Below the pieces are notes generated by a model that ran no database searches, had not been told where the DNA came from, and saw only the letters and a program-made list of their open reading frames with translations. Positions 52,465 through 60,598 of a DNA stretch of 64,000 nucleotides are shown in pieces. The stretch spans positions 1 to 64,000 of the forward strand of contig CAZZEC010000002.1 of the NCBI GenBank assembly GCA_964652565.1, given 5' to 3'. The first letter of the stretch is position 1, and every line of letters begins with the position of its first letter. The position numbers and the translations under genes were made by a program. This DNA comes from JBCCTX01 sp964652565 (GTDB lineage: Bacteria; Bacteroidota; Bacteroidia; J057).

Positions 52465-53078
52465 TCAAAAAATATTAAGTAATATTTTAATTTTTATAAC
52501 CAATGGACCAAAGTAACACAATTTATGTAAACTCAATGTCATCATATCTTAAGGAATACGTCATCTATCTATTTAGCGGATACCAGATAAAATAGATTGT
52601 TAATATTGTAAATAAGTGGTTAGACAATATTATTATTCAATACTTTCATATTGAAATTTGGGCCTACACGACCGGATAGAACAGATTATTTGTTATCCGG
52701 TCCTATTCTTGGTTTAACCCTTTCAGGGTTTCTGAAACTCCGAAGGAGTTAAACCAGGAATAGCAATGGCATTCCACCCAGCACCAATCCTGAAGGGATT
52801 GAACAATATGATAATTGAGCATATTTAAACATACCCACTTACTTAGTGCCTTGATTTTTGGGGTAGAAAATAATCATCCCTTTGACGACACCCCTATACA
52901 TAAAAAACAAACATTAATGATAATAATATTTACATATCACATAACATATTTCACATATTCTCCGTATTACTCAAAACATATGTTTTTAAATTATTCAATA
53001 ACTAATCATCTAATTCTTGGATACAATTTCTACCAGAAATTAGAGTGAAAGACTTCCATAGAAAATCTATTAATATTT
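52465..53078. other. 614-base spacer holding a family-C repeat
   Basis: No supported gene. An AT-rich region with an open frame at 52815-53048 (TTG start) whose product is unlike any protein; it is not annotated. The main structure is the family-C repeat at 52702-52804. A CCGGATA..TATCCGG inverted repeat at 52672-52700 abuts it. Confidence 0.5.
52702..52804. repeat. Repeat family C, copy 2
   Basis: Reads CCTATTCTTGGTTTAACCCT, then CTCCGAAGGAGTTAAACCAG and CCTGAAGGGATTGAAC. It matches 31044-31145 with about the same length and order. Nested complementary segments (GGTTTAA/TTAAACC, CTCC/GGAG) form hairpins. Similar intergenic repeats with CC..GAAGG cores are frequent in Bacteroidota. Confidence 0.7.
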
Positions 53079-53294
53079 ATGAAAAAGATTGTTTCCATTA
53101 TATTAATCCTATTAGGAATAGGACTGGGATATGTAGGGTTTACCGATTTACAAGATAGCAGTGCATCAGTCGAAATAGGAGAATTTGAACTAGGAGTGGA
53201 GGACTCAAGCTCAAAAAATCAAGCCTATATAATGTTGGGATTGGGAGTTTTGAGTGTACTCATAGGGGCTGGGCTTTTGGCTAAGTCGAAATAA
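53079..53294 (+). CDS. Small two-helix membrane protein, DUF3185-like
   Basis: 71 residues: helix 1 (IVSIILILLGIGLGYVGFTDL), an acidic loop (SSASVEIGEFELGVEDSSS) and helix 2 (AYIMLGLGVLSVLIGAGLLAKSK). The shape fits the DUF3185 group of short membrane proteins of unknown function. It resembles the protein at 4148-4459 in layout but not in sequence. It stands alone; the stop is followed by a 246-base spacer with no obvious terminator. Confidence 0.6.
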   Translation: MKKIVSIILILLGIGLGYVGFTDLQDSSASVEIGEFELGVEDSSSKNQAYIMLGLGVLSVLIGAGLLAKSK

Positions 53295-53540
53295 CATCTT
53301 TCAGGTCTTGTAGGTAAAAGGAATTTTTTGACAATTGCCTAAAGCTGTCTATGAGGTAAGAGAAATTATTCTCATAATTCCTCCTCAATCTAAAATTGAA
53401 CCGATTTTTCCAGCAAGGTTAAAATGTAATAAGAATGTACATTAATCAAACGTGTACGATCAGACAAAATAGCCTGATATCTTTTATGAATAATCTTCAA
53501 ACTGTTAAATCATTTGTGAGAATGTATAATTTTTCATGTA

Positions 53541-54245
53541 TTAATTTACTTTCTTAATCTTTTGATTGATAACAGCTAATCTTTCTCTCCTTTCATTCAA
53601 TTTCTCACGTTTCGACGCTAATTCACTTTCTTTCTTCTCGATCTGAGATTCCATCTTCTCTATTTCCTTTTTCATTTTATCAATCTCGGATCTACTATCA
53701 GAAATATCCTCCTCTAAATCGCCCAGGTCCTCATTAAGAGACTCAATATCTTCATTAATGACATCAATCTGTCCCTGATAATACGTAGGTAAATATGAAT
53801 CCAGAAACTTGATAAACACGTTTTTCATTTCTTCATACATTTCCGGATATTTCTCTTTATTGATATAGATGTCATACCCCAATGATCCAAATACACTCAT
53901 CTCACTTACTCCATCCTTTTCAACTACTTTAGTATACAGGTTCATCTCTTTATCAGATATCTTTTCAAAATTTATTCTCTCGGCAGTTAACACATCCTTA
54001 TTCACGAGAAATCCTATCCCCTTAATTTTAACATCATAAGTATCCTTGAGATAATCCTGCCATGCTTTTTTAAGGGACTCTGGTTCTGGGTCCAGTATTG
54101 CAGTAATGCTTGCACGTTGTGTTTTCTCATGTTGAATTTGTGTATCTTCTAATTCAAAAGTTTGTGCAGAGGCCTGAACTATAAAAAGAAAGCATATACA
54201 GACTATTAATAAAGTGCGAATTTTTTGATTGATTACATTGAGCAT
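53541..54245 (-). CDS. Secreted coiled-coil protein of unknown function
   Basis: 234 residues with a Sec signal peptide (LLIVCICFLFIVQASAQ, cleavage near residue 27). A globular segment (about 40-150) with little known similarity is followed by a continuous coiled coil from about 155 to 230 (NEDIESLNEDLGDLEEDISD, SRSEIDKMKKEIEKMESQIE, KKESELASKREKLNERRERL), ending IKKVN. The globular part could be a DUF-type envelope domain (it includes KDTYDVKIKGIGFLVNKDVL). Divergent from the AI-2E gene 196 bases away. Confidence 0.6.
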   Translation of the reverse strand: MLNVINQKIRTLLIVCICFLFIVQASAQTFELEDTQIQHEKTQRASITAILDPEPESLKKAWQDYLKDTYDVKIKGIGFLVNKDVLTAERINFEKISDKEMNLYTKVVEKDGVSEMSVFGSLGYDIYINKEKYPEMYEEMKNVFIKFLDSYLPTYYQGQIDVINEDIESLNEDLGDLEEDISDSRSEIDKMKKEIEKMESQIEKKESELASKREKLNERRERLAVINQKIKKVN

Positions 54246-54441
54246 GCTAATAGAATTCTTTTGATTTTGTTAAAATTAATTCCGGTTCTACAATTATTTT
54301 ACGGATCTAATATCAAAATGTTAATTACATTGTAAATTAATTTAGCATAAAACAACAAAATATTTATAATATACTTGTAATTTGTAAAATAAATTACCCA
54401 ACAATACATTAAGGTGATTCTTACATAAAATCAATACTTAA

Positions 54442-55542
54442 ATGAAAATTCCATATTCGGGATATATAAAAAATATTCTCCTCATTGTAGTTTTAGTTTT
54501 CTTTATTTTATACGTTGCCAAATCTGTACTTATTCCTTTGGTCTTTGGAATATTTTTCACCTTACTTCTTGAGCCCTTAGCAAGCCGAATCGAACGTATA
54601 GGTATTAATAGGACCTTATCAACAGGAATTCTGATAGTAATCATTTTTGTTCTCATAGCTTTGATAATTTTCTTTTTTTCGGCCCAAATTGTTTTTGCTA
54701 TTGATAGTTTTTCGAATTTGATAGATTCAGGAGACTCTCTATATAAAGATGGTCTCAATTGGATTGCCAATAATACCAGTTGGAAGAAAGAGGAGATAGA
54801 AATATGGATTGAAAAAAACAGCGATTCTGTACTGAGTGGTCAAGTTATTAATACAGTGGGAAGTATTATAGGCTCTTCTGAGTTCCTATTTTCTATAGGT
54901 CTTGTAATAATTTATACGATTCTGTTTTTAATCTATCGAAGTTCTCTCAAAAATTTCCTCATATCGCAATATCCAAGCTCAGACAAAGAAAAAATTAAGC
55001 ATGTTTTGAAGAAAATTAAGCTAGTCGTAAGGGGATATCTTTCGGGGTTAGGCATAATGGTTTTGATTCTTTGTGTGCTTAACTCGCTGGGACTTTGGAT
55101 TGCAGGGGTAAAAAATCCAGTTTTATGGGGAGTGTTAGCAGCTTTCTTAGCCATTGTTCCTTATATTGGAAATTTAATTGGCGCTTCTTTCCCTTTTTTA
55201 CAATCCTTGATTTCTCCAGGATATATCTGGCAACCTTTAGCTGTATTATTTGTATTTATCATTGTTCAGCAAATCGAAGGAAACTTCATTACACCTAAAA
55301 TCGTTGGGAATAAAGTTCACCTCAATCCACTTGCAGCAATTGTAGTTCTTATTGTAGGGGCCACCTTATGGGGTATTTCCGGGATGATCTTAGCTATACC
55401 GATAACCGCAGTAATCAAAATTATCTGTGATCACACTACTCGATTCAAATCGCTAGGATTATTGTTAGGGGATGAATTATATTCAAGTAGTGAAATATTT
55501 ACTGAAGAACTTGATGGGGAACAATATCGAATGTTAAAATAA
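54442..55542 (+). CDS. AI-2E family transporter
   Basis: 366 residues with about seven hydrophobic helices: KNILLIVVLVFFILYVAKSVLIPLVFGIFFTLLL, FILIVIIFVLIALIIFFFSAQ-like pairs near the N-terminus, and the conserved C-terminal block LWGVLAAFLAIVPYIGNLIGASFPFLQSL, VQQIEGNFITPKIVGNKVHLNPLAAIVVLIVGATLWGISGMILAIP. The PYIGN and GNxVxLNP strings define the family. Members include TqsA and sodium/proton antiporters, so the true solute is uncertain. Monocistronic. Confidence 0.9.
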   Translation: MKIPYSGYIKNILLIVVLVFFILYVAKSVLIPLVFGIFFTLLLEPLASRIERIGINRTLSTGILIVIIFVLIALIIFFFSAQIVFAIDSFSNLIDSGDSLYKDGLNWIANNTSWKKEEIEIWIEKNSDSVLSGQVINTVGSIIGSSEFLFSIGLVIIYTILFLIYRSSLKNFLISQYPSSDKEKIKHVLKKIKLVVRGYLSGLGIMVLILCVLNSLGLWIAGVKNPVLWGVLAAFLAIVPYIGNLIGASFPFLQSLISPGYIWQPLAVLFVFIIVQQIEGNFITPKIVGNKVHLNPLAAIVVLIVGATLWGISGMILAIPITAVIKIICDHTTRFKSLGLLLGDELYSSSEIFTEELDGEQYRMLK

Positions 55543-55785
55543 CATCATCATTTATAAATCATTGAAAAATGTGAATCAACTTATCTCCTCCCATTCACTC
55601 TTCTGCTAAGTACTTTATATATTTTTCGAATTAGCACTTCTCATTTGGCACGTTATCTCGGGGAGCAAAAGAAGGATAAAAAAGTTAAATAATTGGGCTA
55701 CGTTCAGTAACACTGTACTCGTTATTTGCAACACTCTTTAGAAACCCAATTCCCTCTTTACGTTATTCTTACTATTTTTGCCTGT

Positions 55786-56433
55786 ATGAATGACAATAAG
55801 GTACCAATCATAATCATTGGAGCTGGAACCCAGGGCAGGGTAGCGCTCGATATAGCCAATAGTTTGGATGTGCTTGTATATGGCTTCTTAACAGATGATG
55901 AAGAGGAAGTCAATAAGGAACTGAATGATGTGTTGGTCATTTCCAAACTGAGTACCAAAGACAGTAATACACTATTGAACGATGAAAATGTGAAAATAGT
56001 CATTGCCGAGTATGATGGCGAATTGAGAAAGGAATATGTAGAATATCTGGAAAAATATCCGCCGGAGCTCATCAATTTAATCCACCCCCATCATGTCATG
56101 AGCGAATATATTAAAATGGGAAGAGGCAATATCATAAATGCTGGTGCTGTGGTAAATGCCAATGCTATGATCGGCAGCTTCAATGTGATAGATAGTTTGG
56201 TATCTATTGAGCCTGATGCAGCTGTGGGAGACTATTGCACCATACAAAGTGGTGTCCATATCGGAAGAAGAGTTCAAATACATGATCATGTCAACATTGG
56301 TCTGGGCGCAGTTATCTATGCAGATGTTCATGTAGGAAAAGGGGCAACCATTGGGACAGGTGCAGTTGTCATGCGCGATGTGGATGAAGGAACAACTGTT
56401 TTCGGTAACCCTGCCCGAGAGGTGGATGTGTGA
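55786..56433 (+). CDS. NeuD-like acyltransferase with hexapeptide repeats
   Basis: 215 residues from the ATG at 55786; the frame is open from 55726 but the extra 20 residues look non-native. N-terminal Rossmann-like part: VPIIIIGAGTQGRVALDIAN (GxGxxG). The C-terminal half (about 110-215) has left-handed beta-helix repeats: GRGNIINAGAVVNANAMIGS, IGRRVQIHDHVNIGLGAVIYADVHVGKGATIGTGAVVMRDV, ending TTVFGNPAREV, the mark of sugar O- or N-acetyltransferases such as NeuD/PglD. Expected to modify a nucleotide sugar. No other cell-surface glycan genes are nearby. Confidence 0.85.
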   Translation: MNDNKVPIIIIGAGTQGRVALDIANSLDVLVYGFLTDDEEEVNKELNDVLVISKLSTKDSNTLLNDENVKIVIAEYDGELRKEYVEYLEKYPPELINLIHPHHVMSEYIKMGRGNIINAGAVVNANAMIGSFNVIDSLVSIEPDAAVGDYCTIQSGVHIGRRVQIHDHVNIGLGAVIYADVHVGKGATIGTGAVVMRDVDEGTTVFGNPAREVDV

Positions 56434-56862
56434 ATGACGACGGGATGACAGACCGCTAGACGACGGACTAATCACTTTCAACATGCCACAATATCTTCAA
56501 TTACATCATGAACACAGTGCCTAAATGACCTAATAAGCCCAATTCTCACAATGAAACAATCTAGCCATCTAACAATCTCACCATAACACCATAAACCATG
56601 TACTCAATGACACGATAAGTGCTTTAGTAAATATAGCTATGAATAAATGCCCCCATGAAGCGATGAAATATGTAGATAAAGAACAGGAATGATTGTATAG
56701 TCAGAACTATAGATTTTATTTATTGTCTTTATTATTCACCCTCCTACGCCTCCCTCGCCATCAACGCGGTCAGCCCTGCAGGGAGGTAATTATGTCTCAT
56801 TATTTAACACTGTGTCGCTATTCAACAATACAGCCATCCAACAATTCATCAATAAAACATCA
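56434..56862. other. Spacer with repeat-like and GC-variable sequence
   Basis: 429 bases without a supported gene. It begins with GACGACGGGATGACAGACCG and GACGACGGAC, a low-complexity motif that recurs near 59309-59355. At 56756-56790 CCTCCCT...AGGGAGG forms a stem in a locally GC-rich patch. Short frames are not protein-like. It runs into the assembly gap flank at 56865. Confidence 0.4.
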
Positions 56863-57680
56863 TCAACTAGCCGCATCCGATAAATAGTCCCTGATAAAAG
56901 GATTGTGTGCTAACTCCTCNNNNNNNNNNNNNNNNNNNNNNNNNNNNNNNNNNNNNNNNNNNNNNNNNNNNNNNNNNNNNNNNNNNNNNNNNNNNNNNNN
57001 NNNNNNNNNNNNNNNNNNNAACTAGCCGCATCCGATAAATAGTCCCTGATAAAAGGATTGTGTGCTAACTCCTCACCTATACGTGTAGTGGGACCATGTC
57101 CGGGATATACCGTGATATCATCCCCTAATGGCAAAATCTTTTGAGTAATCGTCTCCATCAATATGTGGTAATCTCCACCAGGTAAATCATATCTCCCAAT
57201 TCCCCTTTGGAATAATACGTCTCCTGAAAACAGCTTTTGTGCTTCTTTATGCAAAAAACTAATATGGCCTGCAGAATGTCCAGGCGTAAATAGTACTTCT
57301 AAACGAGTTTGCCCGAATTCAATGACATCGCCCTCATTTAGCAGTTCGGTGGGGTCAGGTGAAGGCCTGGGATGGATTCCGGTAAGATTACTCCAGCTCA
57401 ATGCTTCTTCCAACTCTTTTTTTACGAGTTCATGCGTAGCAAATGGAACTCCCCAGGTCATTACCACAAAATCATTCCCCAACATGTGATCGATATGACC
57501 ATGTGTATTCAACAATTTCACCACATTTAAATTGTGTGCTTCGATTTCATCCCGTAACTGGGTTTGCTCTGAATGGGTGTAACAACCAGGATCTACGATG
57601 ACAGCTTCTCTACTTTCATCGAACAAGACATAAGTATTTTCCTGAAACGGATTGAATGTGAAAGACAATACTTGAAGCAT
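56863..57680 (-). CDS. Metallo-beta-lactamase-fold hydrolase (glyoxalase II-like), interrupted by an assembly gap
   Basis: Residues 1-220 are read from 57680 to 57021. The MBL metal motif is THGHIDHML, with CTPGHSAGHISF, FSGDVLFQRGIGRYD and VYPGHGPTT, the pattern of the YcbL/glyoxalase II-like group acting on thioesters. Past the 100-N gap the sequence repeats 55 bases; collapsing that duplicate gives the ending ...RDYLSDAAS then TGA at 56863-56865, so the real protein is about 220 residues and complete. The gap is thus an artefact, not a fusion or truncation. Confidence 0.88.
56920..57019. other. 100-N scaffold gap with duplicated 55-bp flanks
   Basis: The run is exactly 100 N. The 55 bases before it (56865-56919) are identical to the 55 bases after it (57020-57074). 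That is what an assembler leaves when two contigs overlapping by a k-mer of 55 are joined by a fixed-size gap. The duplicate should be collapsed before annotation. Confidence 0.9.
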
Positions 57681-58028
57681 AATAGGTAATTGAATGTTGG
57701 ACTAATTAAAACTATATCCTCAACTGTTCAAAACATTCACATAGGTTGATTTATTTTTCTAGCGTAATGCTATTTTAAACCATTAAAGGTACAAACCTTT
57801 AACAACTCAAATGTATGATTATTGAGTAGTGTGATAATAATAAGAAGTGTTACACATTATTGTCTACACACTTAACGTGATTTAGTTCCAATTAATGAGT
57901 TGTTAACATCCTTACGTGGTTCAAAATATGTGATGTGACTAATTGGAAGTAATGGGAGTAAAAAATATATTGGCATTTATGAAGAAACTTTTTAATTATT
58001 GCTGTAGTAAACTTTTTAAGAAAAAACT
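57681..58028. other. Regulatory-looking spacer before the DUF4920 gene
   Basis: Contains TTAAAGGT-acaa-ACCTTTAA (57783-57802), a perfect 8-bp palindrome, and TTCCAATTA/TAATTGGAA (57886-57894 and 57940-57948), a 9-bp inverted repeat. A 17-codon frame (57979-58032: MKKLFNYCCSKLFKKKL) ends by overlapping the start of the next gene (ATGA), which suggests a leader peptide coupled to it. No larger gene. Confidence 0.45.
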
Positions 58029-58535
58029 ATGAGACAAATAATGTTAGTTATACTTATAAGTGGGCTTTCGTCTTCTGTATTAGCTCAGCAAGCTTTCCCT
58101 TCTGATAGTGTTTCTTCTGATGGAACCCGGAGTTATCACGGGAATCGAATTACAGAAGATGGTGCTGTATCAGCAATGGAAATGGGTCAACTCACGGACA
58201 AGATAGATATCCAGGAGATGCAAGACGTAAAGATCAGTGGAGAAGTAGAGGCAGTATGTCAAGCCAAAGGGTGTTGGATGACCATGATGCTACCAAATGA
58301 GCAAGAACTTCGTGTTACATTTAAGGATTATGGCTTTTTTGTACCTGTTACTTCTTCGGGTAAAACGGCGGTAATACAAGGAGCGCTCACCATGGATACT
58401 ACATCTGTGGAAGATCTTCGACACTATGCTGTTGATGGTGGCATGTCAGAAGAAGAAGCTAAAAAGCGCATAACTGAACCCAAAATAGGTTATTCCTTTC
58501 TTGCAGATGGTGTAATCATCAAAGAACAAGAATAA
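58029..58535 (+). CDS. DUF4920 secreted protein
   Basis: 168 residues with signal peptide (MLVILISGLSSSVLAQQ, about 1-20). The DUF4920 core is CQAKGCWMTMMLPNEQELRVTFKDYGFFVP, with two cysteines (CQAKGC) that may bind a metal or form a disulfide, then GKTAVIQGALTMDTTSVEDLRHYAVDGGMSEEEAKKRI. Members are periplasmic or lipid-anchored with an OB-like fold of unproven role. It stands 17 bases before the acyl-ACP thioesterase gene, so co-transcription is likely, and a 17-codon leader frame may couple its translation. Confidence 0.85.
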   Translation: MRQIMLVILISGLSSSVLAQQAFPSDSVSSDGTRSYHGNRITEDGAVSAMEMGQLTDKIDIQEMQDVKISGEVEAVCQAKGCWMTMMLPNEQELRVTFKDYGFFVPVTSSGKTAVIQGALTMDTTSVEDLRHYAVDGGMSEEEAKKRITEPKIGYSFLADGVIIKEQE

Positions 58536-58552
58536 CCTGTTAACTTGCTTGC

Positions 58553-59299
58553 ATGTCATTGCATCCGGATTTAATCCACTCTACTATCTATAAAGTAAGG
58601 ACCTATGATGTTGATCACCAAAAAGTGATCACCGTACCTGCGTTGGTAAAGCTGATGCACGAAGCAGCCATGGAAAACGTCATCAATCTCGGAGTTTCTG
58701 TGTGGGATCTCTCACCTAGAAATATTTCTTGGGTCCTTATGAGGAAATGTTTGCGGTTTTTCAGGATGCCCTTATTGGGAGAAAGGATACGTATCGTTAC
58801 GTATCCTGCGGGCTTTGAGAAATATTTTACCTACAGAGACTATAAGGTGTACGATGAGTCTAACACGCTGTTGGCAAAAGCCAGCTCTACGTGGTTGTTG
58901 ATGAATACTGAGACCCGTAAATTGACACATATTCCCGAAGATATATTAGCCTACCGGATGCCTCACCCTGAAGAGTGTCTCCCCAGACCCACAGGCAATA
59001 TTCCCAAATTGATCGAACCCGATTGGACACAAACCTACAGAGTAGATTGGTTTGATCTGGATTTCAATCAACACCTCAACAATGTGCACTATTTGCAATG
59101 GATGCTGGAAACCATCGCGGATCATGCGTTAATGGAACAAAAGCTCGTTGAATTTGATATAGTCTACAAAGCAGAATCTCAGTGGAAAGATCATCTTGTA
59201 TCACAAACCCAACAACGAGATGCTCAATGTTACCTCCATCAGCTCATCCGACATCACGATCAGAAAATCCTGGCTCATGCCAAGACCAGATGGGAGTAG
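58553..59299 (+). CDS. Acyl-ACP thioesterase (FatA/B-like)
   Basis: 248 residues with two hotdog domains. The first (about 5-130) includes VPALVKLMHEAAMENVINLGVSVWDLSPRNISWVLMRKCLRFFRMP. The second has the catalytic block DWFDLDFNQHLNNVHYLQWMLE, which carries Asn, His and Glu of the bacterial/plant acyl-ACP thioesterase family. It releases free fatty acids from acyl carrier protein and sets chain length. Whether it supports membrane lipids or another secondary pathway is not shown. Follows the DUF4920 gene closely. Confidence 0.88.
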   Translation: MSLHPDLIHSTIYKVRTYDVDHQKVITVPALVKLMHEAAMENVINLGVSVWDLSPRNISWVLMRKCLRFFRMPLLGERIRIVTYPAGFEKYFTYRDYKVYDESNTLLAKASSTWLLMNTETRKLTHIPEDILAYRMPHPEECLPRPTGNIPKLIEPDWTQTYRVDWFDLDFNQHLNNVHYLQWMLETIADHALMEQKLVEFDIVYKAESQWKDHLVSQTQQRDAQCYLHQLIRHHDQKILAHAKTRWE

Positions 59300-59408
59300 G
59301 GTTTGTTGGACGAAGGACGATAGTTAGACGTCGGACCATGGACCACAGACGAATTGTCAATCCATATGGCTTAACCGAACAACACAATACAATAGCCAGA
59401 TTATCTTT

Positions 59409-59664
59409 TTATTTTATGTTCTTGTTGTTCAAAATCTTGATCAGAGAATCTCTCTTTTTATCCATTGGCAAATGTTCATATATATTTCTTGTAGCGAGAA
59501 GCCTTTTGTTTATTTCCAGATCTTTTTTGGAAGCCAACAGCTAAACCTCCAATAATCCCTAACTGCCGCTCAACTGCACGTTTAATGAGCATCGATGATT
59601 GATAAGCTTCGAAAGTCTCTGTTTTTTCGGTAAACGCTTCTATGAGCTGAATATCTGTTAGCAT
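59409..59664 (-). pseudogene. Degraded HepT-like toxin gene
   Basis: The first frame starts MLTDIQLIEAFTEKTETFEA and continues YQSSMLIKRAVERQLGIIGG, which is the HepT/DUF86 N-terminus (pattern F-x2-F-x11-AVER-x2-x-IIGEA). It shifts frame near GLAV; in the shifted frame ASKKDLEINKRLLATRNI, YEHLPMDKKRDSLIKILNNK and NIK stop at 59409 continue it, in line with the family's ArxTRNxxxH and HLPxLKKE segments, with the central catalytic R-x4-6-H stretch missing. No MntA antitoxin is nearby. So a frameshift and deletion inactivated a minimal toxin. Confidence 0.7.
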
Positions 59665-59838
59665 ATCAGATAAGTATTTTCTTGAATGGTAAATGTGAAT
59701 ATAGGTGTTACGATAATGGTAAACGGGATAGTTAAACCTTATCTAAAAAACAAGCCAATTCAATCCGATGTCCCTGACGCTTTCGTATCTAAACTATAGA
59801 CGGAAGAATATTTCTATATGATATAACTTTATACATTT

Positions 59839-60333
59839 TTGCATATATCTACACACATATTGAATCTCCCCTACGTTGTTAAGCTATGCCAAACAAGTCT
59901 AAGCTGGTTTTTTATCATTACCTACCTGTTTACGAGTGTTGGAGGAGCAACATTAATTAAGGAAGCAGGGCATCAGGTTGCGCATATTTTACAGGATTAT
60001 GCATCAACTTCCTATCATACACATACACATAGTCAAAAGCATGAGCATTCTCACCTCCATCATCATACCCGGAAGCAAACATTAACGCATACTCACACGG
60101 AAACTCATCATCATGGAGGCTGGTTAACCATCTTATCGGAAATAGCCCAAAATGAAACAGAAAGCGATCCAGAGCAGTTGACGCTTACCTGGAAAGACCT
60201 CATTCCTTTTCCTTTGAACAAGAATGAATATCAATTCCTTGATTTACGTGGGGGTAAGTCCCCTATAAATTATCCGTTAGGTATACAAGAAGTATACTTA
60301 CTCATACTCACCCCACCTCCCCAGTATACTTGA
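59839..60333 (+). CDS. Histidine-rich membrane-anchored protein, candidate metal binder
   Basis: 164 residues from a TTG; no better ATG exists, and TTG 59860 is an alternative. A hydrophobic segment (SLSWFFIITYLFTSVGGATL) near 20-38 is a signal or anchor. Residues 56-92 are dominated by His (YHTHTHSQKHEHSHLHHH, TLTHTHTETHHHGG), typical of Zn, Cu, Ni or Co binding regions. The remainder is unremarkable. It precedes a TonB receptor (266 bases on) and an ABC-2 exporter/importer, so a metal-uptake or efflux role is plausible. Not assigned to a named family. Confidence 0.55.
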   Translation: MHISTHILNLPYVVKLCQTSLSWFFIITYLFTSVGGATLIKEAGHQVAHILQDYASTSYHTHTHSQKHEHSHLHHHTRKQTLTHTHTETHHHGGWLTILSEIAQNETESDPEQLTLTWKDLIPFPLNKNEYQFLDLRGGKSPINYPLGIQEVYLLILTPPPQYT

Positions 60334-60598
60334 GCTATATTTTGTCGTTTTGTTTTTTGTAAAAAAGATAGGCTAATCAAGAATCTGATATAGCATGGAG
60401 GAATTACGGCATTTTGTAATTGATAAAATATGTCAATCAGTATTTTCTATTGCCTATAAATAATCATCTATTAAGTTTTCAATCCATTTTACCTTTCTCC
60501 TCCAAGATAGAAGTTAAGCATAAGGGATATTCAAATGTTTGTACTTATGACTTGATTTACTCACAAGCTCATTTGGAGGAGATACTAACACTAATAAA

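Noticed and set aside
52815..53048. A 77-codon frame after the family-C repeat
   Set aside because: TTG start, no start-proximal signal, composition of AT-rich spacer; no protein-like features.
56756..56790. CCTCCCT...AGGGAGG stem in the spacer before the gap
   Set aside because: Short arms and a long loop; could be chance in a locally GC-rich patch near an assembly joint.
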